This document shows positions 57,501 to 64,000 of a stretch of DNA of 64,000 nt, piece after piece. The number at the start of each line of letters is the position of its first letter. Positions within the stretch are counted from its first letter, which is position 1. The stretch covers positions 3,521,001 through 3,585,000 of the forward strand of contig NZ_CP061769.1 in assembly GCF_011420305.2 (NCBI RefSeq), written 5' to 3'. This DNA is from Nocardioides ochotonae. GTDB taxonomy: Bacteria > Actinomycetota > Actinomycetes > Propionibacteriales > Nocardioidaceae. A model generated the notes under the pieces. It was not told where the DNA came from. It made no database searches and saw only the letters and a list, made by a program, of their open reading frames with translations. The translations under genes were made by a program, and so were the position numbers.

Positions 57501-58319
57501 TCAGCGATAGCCCGTCAGCGTGGGGGTCGCCGTCACGACGTCGAGGCCAACCGCGACGCCCGGGATCGTCACCGTGCCGGCGACCGGCGCCCACGGCCCG
57601 CCGTTGACCCGGAAGTCGGCCTCGTAGGTGGTGTCCACCGCCGCGGCGACCGCTCCCTTGCGCAGATAGCTGTGGGTGACCTGCAGGTCGGGGTACGGCG
57701 CACCGGGCTCGCTCGTGCGCGAGGTCGTCCCGTCGCCGAAGCGCCACTCGAACGACGCCGGCCAGATCCGCAGGTCGACCCGCTGCCCCAGCAGCCGCAC
57801 GGTCCGCTCGAACTCCTCGGCCCCGGTGTAGAAGTTGGTCTCGAAGTTCACCAGCGTCCGCCCGCCCGGCGGCTGCACCTCGAGCACCGACGCCGGCAGG
57901 TCCACCTGCCGCAGCGCCTGCGCGGCCATCTCCGCGGTTATCACCACGGGCTGCGGTACTGCTTCTTCCTCGGACGGACAGGTGGTCGCGGAGTACAGGA
58001 CTTCTCCGTCCGGCGTTTCAAACCAGTTCGTCATCATCGGTGACCCATCGATGCACGTCGCAAGTTCAGTGCAAAGTGCTGCGCCGCCGAACGCGCAACT
58101 CTGTTGCGAGTGCCATTCCCCGGCGGCCTGAGTTATCGAGCCTGTGATCGCCGGACTGCTTGAACACTCGGCCGTCTGCGCCGACGCGATGAAACCATTA
58201 GCTCCCGGGGTAACGGAACCGCTTGGGCCGCTGCCGCATGCGGTCGCTGAAGTCACTGGGAGAACGTTGAGCGCTGCTACGACAAGCAATAATGCGCAGA
58301 GCCTGACAAGCGTCGTCAT
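57501..58319 (-). CDS. Secreted protein with PKD-like C-terminal domain
   Basis: A 272-residue exported protein. Residues 1-27 are a signal peptide (LVRLCALLLVVAALNVLPV). The next about 70 residues hold cysteines (ACGSGPSG, AECSSS, QQSCAFGGAALCTELATCID) likely to form disulphides. From about residue 180, WPASFEWRFGDGTTSRTSEP is the PKD-fold signature WxFGDG, followed by VTHSYLRKG. The 5' half is about 52-60% GC, far below the 3' half, so the N-terminal part may have been exchanged. The ATG at 58319 overlaps the DUF6318 gene stop. Function unknown; probably surface-exposed or adhesive. Confidence 0.78.
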   Translation of the reverse strand: MTTLVRLCALLLVVAALNVLPVTSATACGSGPSGSVTPGANGFIASAQTAECSSSPAITGSITQAAGEWHSQQSCAFGGAALCTELATCIDGSPMMTNWFETPDGEVLYSATTCPSEEEAVPQPVVITAEMAAQALRQVDLPASVLEVQPPGGRTLVNFETNFYTGAEEFERTVRLLGQRVDLRIWPASFEWRFGDGTTSRTSEPGAPYPDLQVTHSYLRKGAVAAAVDTTYEADFRVNGGPWAPVAGTVTIPGVAVGLDVVTATPTLTGYR

Positions 58320-58560
58320 CCGATCTCCCAGAACTCAGCAAGCCATTTGCCGTCCACTGACCGCACAACGAAGTTGGCCTTGACTGTCCCGCCTGGGAAG
58401 AACTGGTCCTTCTTGGTCCCTGGATCGCGATCGACGTCTTGATCGGTAGTCCGAATGTTCAAACGGACCTGATAGGCGATGTCGCCTGCGACTTTGATCT
58501 TCGTAGTCGAAAGGTTTGATACATCGGTTTCGCCCCCGCGTATCGAGCCCCGACCGTCGT
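57950..58560. other. Low-GC segment spanning the junction of two secreted-protein genes
   Basis: By hand count, six 60-base rows in this stretch range from about 52 to 60% GC against roughly 72% elsewhere. It covers the 5' part of the PKD-like gene and the 3' part of the DUF6318 gene. Both reading frames remain open through it. This fits replacement by recombination with a divergent allele rather than a simple insertion. Confidence 0.65.
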
Positions 58561-58882
58561 AGACCTCCTCCACAAACGCCACCCCTGCGGCACACGGGCG
58601 ACAACCTTCCGCCCCAAGCGCCTTCAACCCGCTCACATCGCCCGTGGCCTGGGCGTAGTCGGCCATCTCCCAGTAGAACCTCACGAACGCCTCCGCGGCC
58701 GCGGCGTCGTCCCCCTCCGCCTCGGGCGGCAGCGTGGGGGCGACCGGTCCGCTGGCCGGGGTGGTGGTGACGGTCGGGGTGGGCGGGTCGGGTGGCGCCA
58801 CCTGGGGATCGGGGTCCTCGCTGCAGGCGGCGGCGCCTGCGACCAGCACGGCGGCCGCGACCACCAGACACACACGTCTCAT
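58316..58882 (-). CDS. DUF6318 family lipoprotein
   Basis: A 188-residue lipoprotein. The signal ends in a lipobox VAGAAACSE with the lipidated cysteine at about residue 20, followed by a Pro/Thr linker (PPDPPTPTVTTTPASGPVAP). The folded part contains FVRFYWEMADYAQATGDVSG and a CRPCAAG pair, both typical of DUF6318. Its 3' half is low in GC, continuing into the next gene. The ATG at 58882 has GGAGGG upstream. It is translationally coupled to the PKD-like gene, so the two probably act together outside the cell. Confidence 0.82.
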   Translation of the reverse strand: MRRVCLVVAAAVLVAGAAACSEDPDPQVAPPDPPTPTVTTTPASGPVAPTLPPEAEGDDAAAAEAFVRFYWEMADYAQATGDVSGLKALGAEGCRPCAAGVAFVEEVYDGRGSIRGGETDVSNLSTTKIKVAGDIAYQVRLNIRTTDQDVDRDPGTKKDQFFPGGTVKANFVVRSVDGKWLAEFWEIG

Positions 58883-58996
58883 CTCAGCCCTCCGAGAGCC
58901 GCGGGGCCCGGAGCAGGGCGCCCACGCGCAACCTACCGGCGCACCGCCCCTGGGGAACCCCCCATTCTGAGCACCTGTGGACAGGCACCCGGCATC

Positions 58997-59935
58997 ATGG
59001 GCGGGGTGGGATTCAGGGAGCGTCGCGAGCAACGGCGATGGGCACGTGAGCTCGACCGCGAGCTCGAGGCGCTCGCCCGGGAGAATCGGGGCGTCGACGA
59101 GGCGATCCGCTCGCTCGGCGACCAGCCGCCGACCCACACCCCCATCCCGCTGCCGGTCCACCAGCGCCGCCACCGCTCCCGCGCCCGCAAGGCCGAGCGG
59201 GCGGCGCGCAAGGAGCGCGGTCCGCTGCTGCCCGGGCTGGTGATCGTCGCGGTGATCATGCTCGGGGTCTTCCTCCTCGACCCCTCCGGCTCCGGGCAGC
59301 GCCTGCGCGAGCTCGTCGGGTTCGACGGGCGGTTGGCCGACGCCGTCGGCATCAGCAGCGACGGCGAGTACGCCTTCGCCGCGACCCAGCCGGACAGCGA
59401 CGACCCGGTCGCCTGGAACCCCTGCCAACCGATCCGCTACGTCGTCAACCCCGCTGGCGCCCCCGACGACTGGGAGCGCCTCGTGGAGGAGTCGGTCGAA
59501 CGGGTCGGCACCCTGAGTGGCTTCGCCTTCGAGGACGAGGGCACCACCGACGACCGGGACTTCACCCGACGCATCAACGGCCTCGGCCGCCCGGCACCCG
59601 TCCTGATCGGCTGGGCCGGCCCCGACGAGGTGCCGCAGCTCGCCGGTGAGGTGGCCGGTCTCGGCGGCAGCACCTACGTCGAGCAGGCCCGGCAGCGCCG
59701 CTACATCACCGGCTCGGTGACCCTCGACGTCGACCTGTACGACGAGCTGGAGCGCCGCCCGGGCGGGGAGGACACGATGCGCGCCATCCTCATGCACGAG
59801 CTGGGCCACGTGCTCGGGCTCGGGCACGTGGGTGACCGCGACGAGCTGATGTACGAGGACAGCCTGGGCCAGGACGACTTCGGCCCCGGCGACCGCGAGG
59901 GCCTCGCCCGCCTCGGCCAAGTGTCCTGCGGCTGA
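58997..59935 (+). CDS. Membrane-anchored metzincin-type zinc metalloprotease
   Basis: A 312-residue protein. The N-terminal 75 residues are cytoplasmic and very charged (FRERREQRRWARELDRELEA), then one helix lies at about 78-97 (LLPGLVIVAVIMLGVFLLD). The outer domain ends in a matrixin-like site: HELGHVLGLGH with a Met-turn in DELMY, giving the three zinc histidines and the catalytic glutamate. YVVNPAGAPDDWERLVEESV is the usual pre-domain. The ATG at 58997 is used; a GTG three codons later (59006) with CATCAT 7 nt upstream is possible. Divergent from the DUF6318 gene. Confidence 0.88.
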   Translation: MGGVGFRERREQRRWARELDRELEALARENRGVDEAIRSLGDQPPTHTPIPLPVHQRRHRSRARKAERAARKERGPLLPGLVIVAVIMLGVFLLDPSGSGQRLRELVGFDGRLADAVGISSDGEYAFAATQPDSDDPVAWNPCQPIRYVVNPAGAPDDWERLVEESVERVGTLSGFAFEDEGTTDDRDFTRRINGLGRPAPVLIGWAGPDEVPQLAGEVAGLGGSTYVEQARQRRYITGSVTLDVDLYDELERRPGGEDTMRAILMHELGHVLGLGHVGDRDELMYEDSLGQDDFGPGDREGLARLGQVSCG

Positions 59936-59974
59936 TCGCGCGGACCCTCCCGGGCCTGGGCCGTGGCGCCGTGG

Positions 59975-59980
59975 CACGCT
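59975..59980 (+). promoter_or_regulatory. Candidate leaderless -10 of mug
   Basis: CACGCT, 7 nt (TCCGCCC), then the GTG at 59988. Confidence 0.4.
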
Positions 59981-59987
59981 TCCGCCC

Positions 59988-60593
59988 GTGAGCGACCGAT
60001 CCGCCCGCCCTGCCCGGACCCGCTTCACCCGCGCCGAGCTGGAGTCCTTCCGCGACGCCGAGGTGCCCGACCTGCTGCCCGAGCCGGGGCGGCTGCGGCT
60101 GCTGTTCGTCGGCATCAACCCGGGCCTGTGGACCGCGGCCACCCGCACCCACTTCGCCCACCCGGTCAACCGCTTCTACCCCGCGCTGCTGCGCGCCGGG
60201 ATCATCGATCACCCCATCGACCCGGCGAACGGCATGACCGAGGAGGACCGCGAGCGACTCCGGGCACGCGGCATCGGGATCACCAACGTCGTGCCCCGGG
60301 CGACCGCGAAGGCCTCCGAGCTCAGCCGCGAGGAGCTGCGCGCGGGCGGCGAGCGCCTGGTGGAGACCATCCAGCGCCACCGCCCCGCCGTCGTCGCGAT
60401 CGCCGGCATCACGGCGTACCGAGCCGCCTTCGGGCTGCCCAAGGCCACGCTCGGTCGCCAGCCGGAGCCGCTCGCGGGCGCCGAGCTCTGGGTGGTGCCG
60501 AACCCCAGCGGCCTCAACGCCCACGCGACCGTCGCCTCGCTCGCCGAGGCCTACGCCGCCCCCGCCCGGGCCGCGGGCGTGCTCCGCGACTGA
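59988..60593 (+). CDS. mug: G/U mismatch-specific DNA glycosylase
   Basis: A 201-residue Mug/TDG-type uracil-DNA glycosylase that removes uracil or ethenocytosine opposite guanine, useful in a high-GC genome prone to cytosine deamination. The active-site motif is VGINPGLWTAATRTHFAHP, with NRFYPALL after it, and the second motif is VVPNPSGLNAHAT. The N-terminus is a short basic arm (RPARTRFTRAELESF). GTG start at 59988. It ends 9 bp from the convergent gene at 60603. Confidence 0.94.
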   Translation: MSDRSARPARTRFTRAELESFRDAEVPDLLPEPGRLRLLFVGINPGLWTAATRTHFAHPVNRFYPALLRAGIIDHPIDPANGMTEEDRERLRARGIGITNVVPRATAKASELSREELRAGGERLVETIQRHRPAVVAIAGITAYRAAFGLPKATLGRQPEPLAGAELWVVPNPSGLNAHATVASLAEAYAAPARAAGVLRD

Positions 60594-60602
60594 GCCCGGG
60601 CG

Positions 60603-61082
60603 TCAGTCGGACTCCTCCGCCACGGGCCGGTGCAGGTCGACGACCTCCGCGGGGCCCGTCCCGCGGCGCGCGTCCTCGACCGCGAAGAGCTCGTCGTCGA
60701 GGACGAGCTCACGCACCCGGCTGTCGGCGACGCACAGCAGCCGCGGCGCGCGCAGGCCGCCGGCGACCAGCACCCGGCCGTCCACCCGGTGGCGACCCAG
60801 GCCCGCCGCCTCGGCCCGCTGCCGGGCGTCGTAGGAACGCGCCGCCACCAGCTCGCGCAGCAGGAACCGCAGCCAGAGCGCCGTCCGCTCCGGCCCGACG
60901 CGCTCGCTCAGCAGCAGGCAGCAGCCCTCGGGGCAGACCGTCCACGGCGAGCGGGCGCCGGGCTGGCCCGGCCAGACCCGCCGGACGGTCGCGGTGGCGA
61001 ACCCGGAGAGCAGGGTGCGCTCGTCGGGCCCGAGGGCGGGGGCGACGCACAGGCGCTGCGGGAGGTCGAAGGGATCGGGCAC
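60603..61082 (-). CDS. Conserved-looking soluble protein of unknown function
   Basis: A 159-residue cytoplasmic protein beginning VPDPFDLPQRLCVAPALGPDE. A notable TVCPEGCCLLLSERVGPERTAL segment holds three close cysteines, and LWLRFLLRELVAARSYDARQ is helical. The C-terminus has strand-like VLVAGGLRAPRLLCVADSRV and an acidic end. The GTG at 61082 is preceded by CAGGAGCC, which decides the start. I do not recognise the family. It is divergent from the EthD-like gene. Confidence 0.68.
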   Translation of the reverse strand: MPDPFDLPQRLCVAPALGPDERTLLSGFATATVRRVWPGQPGARSPWTVCPEGCCLLLSERVGPERTALWLRFLLRELVAARSYDARQRAEAAGLGRHRVDGRVLVAGGLRAPRLLCVADSRVRELVLDDELFAVEDARRGTGPAEVVDLHRPVAEESD

Positions 61083-61183
61083 GGCGGCTCCTGGGTCCGG
61101 CGTCGTCCGAGAGGACGCGGCTCCCCCCAGCCTTCCCGGCCCCGCCAACCGCTGAACCGCCCCGGCGCAGGCTGTGGACGCAC

Positions 61184-61189
61184 TAGGTT
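61184..61189 (+). promoter_or_regulatory. Candidate leaderless -10 of the EthD-like gene
   Basis: TAGGTT, 7 nt (CACCGCC), then the ATG at 61197. Confidence 0.6.
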
Positions 61190-61196
61190 CACCGCC

Positions 61197-61883
61197 ATGA
61201 CCAAGCTGATGTACGCCGTGTGGGGCCGCGACCTGACCTCGGCGCTCCGCGCGCCGCAGCTGCACGCGGAGCTGCGCGGGGCCGGGGTGGACCGGCTCCA
61301 GCTCAACCTCGACGACGAGGGGGTGGTCGAGGCGATGCGGATCGCCTCGGCGGGCGACCACGTGGGCGCAATCGTGAGCGCCTGGGGCGAGGACCCGGAC
61401 GCGGACCGGATCACCCGGTGCCTGGCGGGCCTGGACGGCGTCGAGCGGGTCGACGGCTGGCGGGTGGAGGAGCGGCGCCGGCTCGACCCGCCGGAGACCT
61501 GGGACGGCAGCCGGGTCGACGCGCTCGCCCAGGTGGCGCTGCTGCGCCGTCCCGAGGAGCTGTCGCACGAGGAGTGGCTGCACATCTGGCAGGTCGAGCA
61601 CACCGGGGTCGCGATCCGCACCCAGGCGACGTTCGGCTACGTGCAGAACATCGTGCAGACCCCGCTCACCGCCCGCGGCGAGGACGTCGCGGCGCTCGTG
61701 GAGGAGCTCTTCGTCCCCGCCGCGATCCACGACCGGCACGCCTTCCACGGCAGCGACGGGGACGAGGCGGAGCTCGCGCGCCGCACCCGCGCGCTGATGG
61801 GCTCGGTGCGCCGCATGGGTGCCGACCGCGGGATCGACCTCGTCCCGACCGGGCGTCGTCTCTACGACCTGCGAGACCTCTGA
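61197..61883 (+). CDS. EthD-like (dimeric alpha/beta barrel) protein
   Basis: A 228-residue protein that looks like two ferredoxin-like halves of the EthD/dimeric alpha-beta-barrel type. The second half holds the clearest signature, ALLRRPEELSHEEWLHIWQV followed by EHTGVAIRTQATFGYVQNIV. Members occur in degradation pathways and as small heme- or quinone-handling proteins; the specific role here is unknown. The start is the ATG at 61197 with a leaderless -10. It precedes the fur-katA pair by 90 bp but has its own promoter. Confidence 0.72.
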   Translation: MTKLMYAVWGRDLTSALRAPQLHAELRGAGVDRLQLNLDDEGVVEAMRIASAGDHVGAIVSAWGEDPDADRITRCLAGLDGVERVDGWRVEERRRLDPPETWDGSRVDALAQVALLRRPEELSHEEWLHIWQVEHTGVAIRTQATFGYVQNIVQTPLTARGEDVAALVEELFVPAAIHDRHAFHGSDGDEAELARRTRALMGSVRRMGADRGIDLVPTGRRLYDLRDL

Positions 61884-61942
61884 CCCAGACCTCTGACGGA
61901 GACCTCTGACACAGCCCCCGCGTGACCGCGCGGTCCCCGTGA

Positions 61943-61957
61943 TTGGAGTGATTCCAG
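61943..61957. promoter_or_regulatory. Fur/PerR-type operator candidate before fur-katA
   Basis: TTGGAGT-G-ATTCCAG, an imperfect 7-1-7 palindrome with TGGA/TCCA arms, 16 nt upstream of the Fur-family start. Fur-family peroxide regulators typically bind 7-1-7 sites and control their own catalase operon. Confidence 0.55.
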
Positions 61958-61973
61958 ACGGGTACCCCGAGGC

Positions 61974-62468
61974 ATGGCCCGTTCCGAAGAGCGTCTTCGC
62001 ACCGCAGGACTGCGCGCCACCCGTCCCCGGGTGGCCGTCCTGGACGTGCTCGACGACGCCCGCCGTACCCATGAGCACCTCCTCGTGGCCGAGGTGGCGG
62101 AACGGGCCCGGGCACGGATCGGCAAGGTGTCCACGCAAGGGGTGTACGACTGCCTCGAGGCACTGGTCGGGATCGGCGCCGTACGACGCCTGGACCTCCC
62201 CGGATCCGGCTCCCGCTACGAGAGCCGGGTCGGCGACAACCACCACCACGTGACCTGTCGCGGGTGCGGGGTCCTGGCCGACGTCGACTGCGTGACCGGG
62301 TCGGCCCCGTGCCTGACGCCCGACGACCCGCATGGCTTCGTCCTCGACGAGGCCGAGGTCGTGTTCTGGGGCTGGTGCGCCGACTGCGCGCCCGCCTCCG
62401 CGCGCACGACCACCACGGGCAGCACAACTCCTGCCCGCACCACCAGCGATGGAAGGACGACGCGATGA
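61974..62468 (+). CDS. Fur-family transcriptional repressor (CatR/FurA/PerR-like)
   Basis: A 164-residue metal-dependent repressor. The winged helix includes [19 protein letters not shown] and [19 protein letters not shown]. Metal and dimerisation motifs are [12 protein letters not shown] (regulatory His and first Cys pair) and WCADCAP (second Cys pair, structural zinc). The last about 25 residues are Thr/Arg-rich and unlike the family. The stop overlaps the catalase start (ATGA). In Streptomyces the same arrangement is catR-catA, where the regulator senses peroxide; the same logic is likely here. Confidence 0.92.
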   Translation: MARSEERLRTAGLRATRPRVAVLDVLDDARRTHEHLLVAEVAERARARIGKVSTQGVYDCLEALVGIGAVRRLDLPGSGSRYESRVGDNHHHVTCRGCGVLADVDCVTGSAPCLTPDDPHGFVLDEAEVVFWGWCADCAPASARTTTTGSTTPARTTSDGRTTR

Positions 62469-64000
62469 GCGACGACCGCAGGCTCACCACCCGACAGGGC
62501 CACCCCGTCTACGACAACCAGAACGAGCGCACCGTCGGGCCCCGCGGGCCCGCGACGCTGGAGAACTACCACTTCTTGGAGAAGGTCTCCCACTTCGACC
62601 GCGAGCGGATCCCCGAGCGGGTCGTCCACGCGCGCGGCGCGGTGGCGTTCGGGCACTTCGAGGCCACCGGTCGCTGGGGCGAGGAGCCCATCGAGCGCTA
62701 CACCCGCGCGAAGGTCTTCCAGCCCGGCAAGCACACCGACCTCGCGATCCGGTTCTCCACCGTGATCGGCGGCCGGGACTCCTCCGAGGCGGCGCGCGAC
62801 CCGCGCGGCTTCGCGGTGAAGTTCTACACCGAGGACGGCAACTGGGACCTCGTCGGCAACAACCTCGGCGTCTTCTTCATCCGCGACGCCATCAAGTTCC
62901 CCGACGTGATCCACTCCCTCAAGCCGGACCCGGTCACCTTCCGCCAGGAGCCGGCCCGGATCTTCGACTTCATGTCGCAGACGCCGGAGTCGATGCACAT
63001 GCTGGTCAACCTGTTCAGCCCGCGCGGCATCCCCGCGGACTACCGCCACATGCAGGGCTTCGGCGTGAACACCTACAAGTGGGTCAACGCCGAGGGCGAG
63101 ACTCACCTGGTGAAGTACCACTGGTACCCCAAGCAGGGCGTGAAGTCCCTGACCGAGGCCGACGCCGCGAACATCCAGGCAGGCGACCTCGGCCACGCCT
63201 CGAAGGACCTCTACGAGGCCATCGAGCGCGGCGACCACCCGCAGTGGGACCTCTACGTGCAGCTGATGGAGGACCACGAGCACCCCGAGCTCGACTTCGA
63301 CCCGCTGGACGACACCAAGGTCTGGCCCGAGGAGCTCTTCGAGCCGAAGTACGTCGGGACGATGACGCTGACCTCCAACGTCAGCGACCACCACAACGAG
63401 AACGAGCAGATCGCGTTCGGCACCGGCGTCCTGGTCGACGGCCTGGACTTCTCCGACGACAAGATGCTGGTCGGTCGCACGTTCTCCTACAGCGACACCC
63501 AGCGCTACCGGGTCGGCCCGAACTACCTGCAGCTGCCGGTGAACTCGCCCAAGAACGCCACCGTCCACACCAACCAGCGCGGCGGCGAGATGAGCTACCG
63601 CGTGGACCTGGCCCCCGGGCAGAACCCGCACGTCAACTACGAGCCGTCGACGATGGGCGGCCTGGAGGAGGCGGAGAAGCCCGGACCCGTCGAGAGCCGC
63701 CACGAGATCAGCGGCCGGCTCACCAGGGCACGGCTCCCGCGGACGAACGACTACCAGCAGGCCGGCCAGCGCTACCAGCTGATGGAGCAGTGGGAGAAGG
63801 ACGACCTGGTGGCCAACCTGGTCGCGAACATCTCCGAGGCCACCCGTGAGGTCCAGGAGCGGATGGTCTGGCACTTCTTCATGTGTGACGACGAGCTCGG
63901 GCAGCGGGTCGGCGATGGCCTCGGCATCGGCGCCGACGACGTCCGCACCCTCCCCCCGCTCGCGACCCAGACCCTCACCGAGGAGGAGCAGGCCCGTGCG
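62465..64000 (+). CDS. katA: Monofunctional heme catalase (3' end outside window)
   Basis: Decomposes hydrogen peroxide. 512 codons are visible and the frame is still open at the right edge. The distal histidine is in [15 protein letters not shown], the asparagine in [20 protein letters not shown], and the region binding the proximal face reads [20 protein letters not shown], with the heme tyrosine in the SYSDTQR motif. [20 protein letters not shown] is conserved. The ATG at 62465 overlaps the Fur-family stop. This is the KatA/KatE-type enzyme rather than a bifunctional KatG. The clade (small or large subunit) cannot be fixed without the C-terminus. Confidence 0.96.
   Translation, partial: MSDDRRLTTRQGHPVYDNQNERTVGPRGPATLENYHFLEKVSHFDRERIPERVVHARGAVAFGHFEATGRWGEEPIERYTRAKVFQPGKHTDLAIRFSTVIGGRDSSEAARDPRGFAVKFYTEDGNWDLVGNNLGVFFIRDAIKFPDVIHSLKPDPVTFRQEPARIFDFMSQTPESMHMLVNLFSPRGIPADYRHMQGFGVNTYKWVNAEGETHLVKYHWYPKQGVKSLTEADAANIQAGDLGHASKDLYEAIERGDHPQWDLYVQLMEDHEHPELDFDPLDDTKVWPEELFEPKYVGTMTLTSNVSDHHNENEQIAFGTGVLVDGLDFSDDKMLVGRTFSYSDTQRYRVGPNYLQLPVNSPKNATVHTNQRGGEMSYRVDLAPGQNPHVNYEPSTMGGLEEAEKPGPVESRHEISGRLTRARLPRTNDYQQAGQRYQLMEQWEKDDLVANLVANISEATREVQERMVWHFFMCDDELGQRVGDGLGIGADDVRTLPPLATQTLTEEEQARA

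Overview
The window is about 72% GC chromosomal DNA from an actinobacterium, most likely Nocardioides or a close relative in the Propionibacteriales. This call rests on the mycothiol-dependent formaldehyde dehydrogenase, the GuaB/GuaB3 pair, two DUF222-HNH (13E12-type) proteins, a WS/DGAT acyltransferase, a DUF6318 lipoprotein and a groES-groEL operon under tandem CIRCE operators. It is inferred from gene content; there is no rRNA marker here.

Layout. 1-5751 (mostly minus): glpD (runs off the left edge), nitrilase-like hydrolase, guaB3, guaB and an ACT-GNAT protein. 5864-15288: GT-C glycosyltransferase, groEL/groES with two CIRCE operators, a THUMP-like methyltransferase, a small membrane protein, the MscR plus metallo-hydrolase pair, and an ECF sigma factor with a membrane propeller-like partner. 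15298-29151 (minus): a conserved cell-wall/t6A block read glmS, acpS, nnrDE, alr, hydrolase, GNAT-TsaE fusion, tsaB, rimI, tsaD. It is interrupted at about 22045-26944 by an accessory insert with a DUF222-HNH gene, a decayed IS481-type remnant and a very large secreted amidase.

29268-41889: coaA, an ABC exporter, glmM behind rplM-rpsI, citrate synthase, an HtrA-like protease, a double-GNAT protein, an ABC-F ATPase and a KstD-like flavoprotein. 41969-54573: a proline-rich membrane protein, a two-component system, ornithine aminotransferase with a GntR-like operator, SDR, DUF402, ThrE exporter, YbdK-type ligase, the second DUF222-HNH copy, an orphan small protein, dinB and an FUSC-type protein. 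54861-64000: WS/DGAT, an orphan beta-class DNA methyltransferase, two secreted proteins with a low-GC junction, an anchored metzincin, Mug, two little-known proteins, and a Fur-family regulator overlapping a catalase that runs off the right edge.

The most unusual items are: (1) the 940-residue secreted amidase carrying both a dockerin-like and a cohesin-like module; (2) the DUF222-HNH paralogue pair, each with an identical LexA/SOS-type palindrome 13 nt from its start codon; (3) the in-frame GNAT-TsaE fusion; (4) a recurrent promoter layout (-10 of type TANNNT, then 6-7 nt, then the start codon) at many genes, which implies leaderless transcripts and helped choose several starts. I saw no tRNA, rRNA or CRISPR array. 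Intergenic stretches above 300 bases are only 23462-23963 (IS remnant and hairpins) and 34392-34708 (divergent promoters of rplM and gltA).
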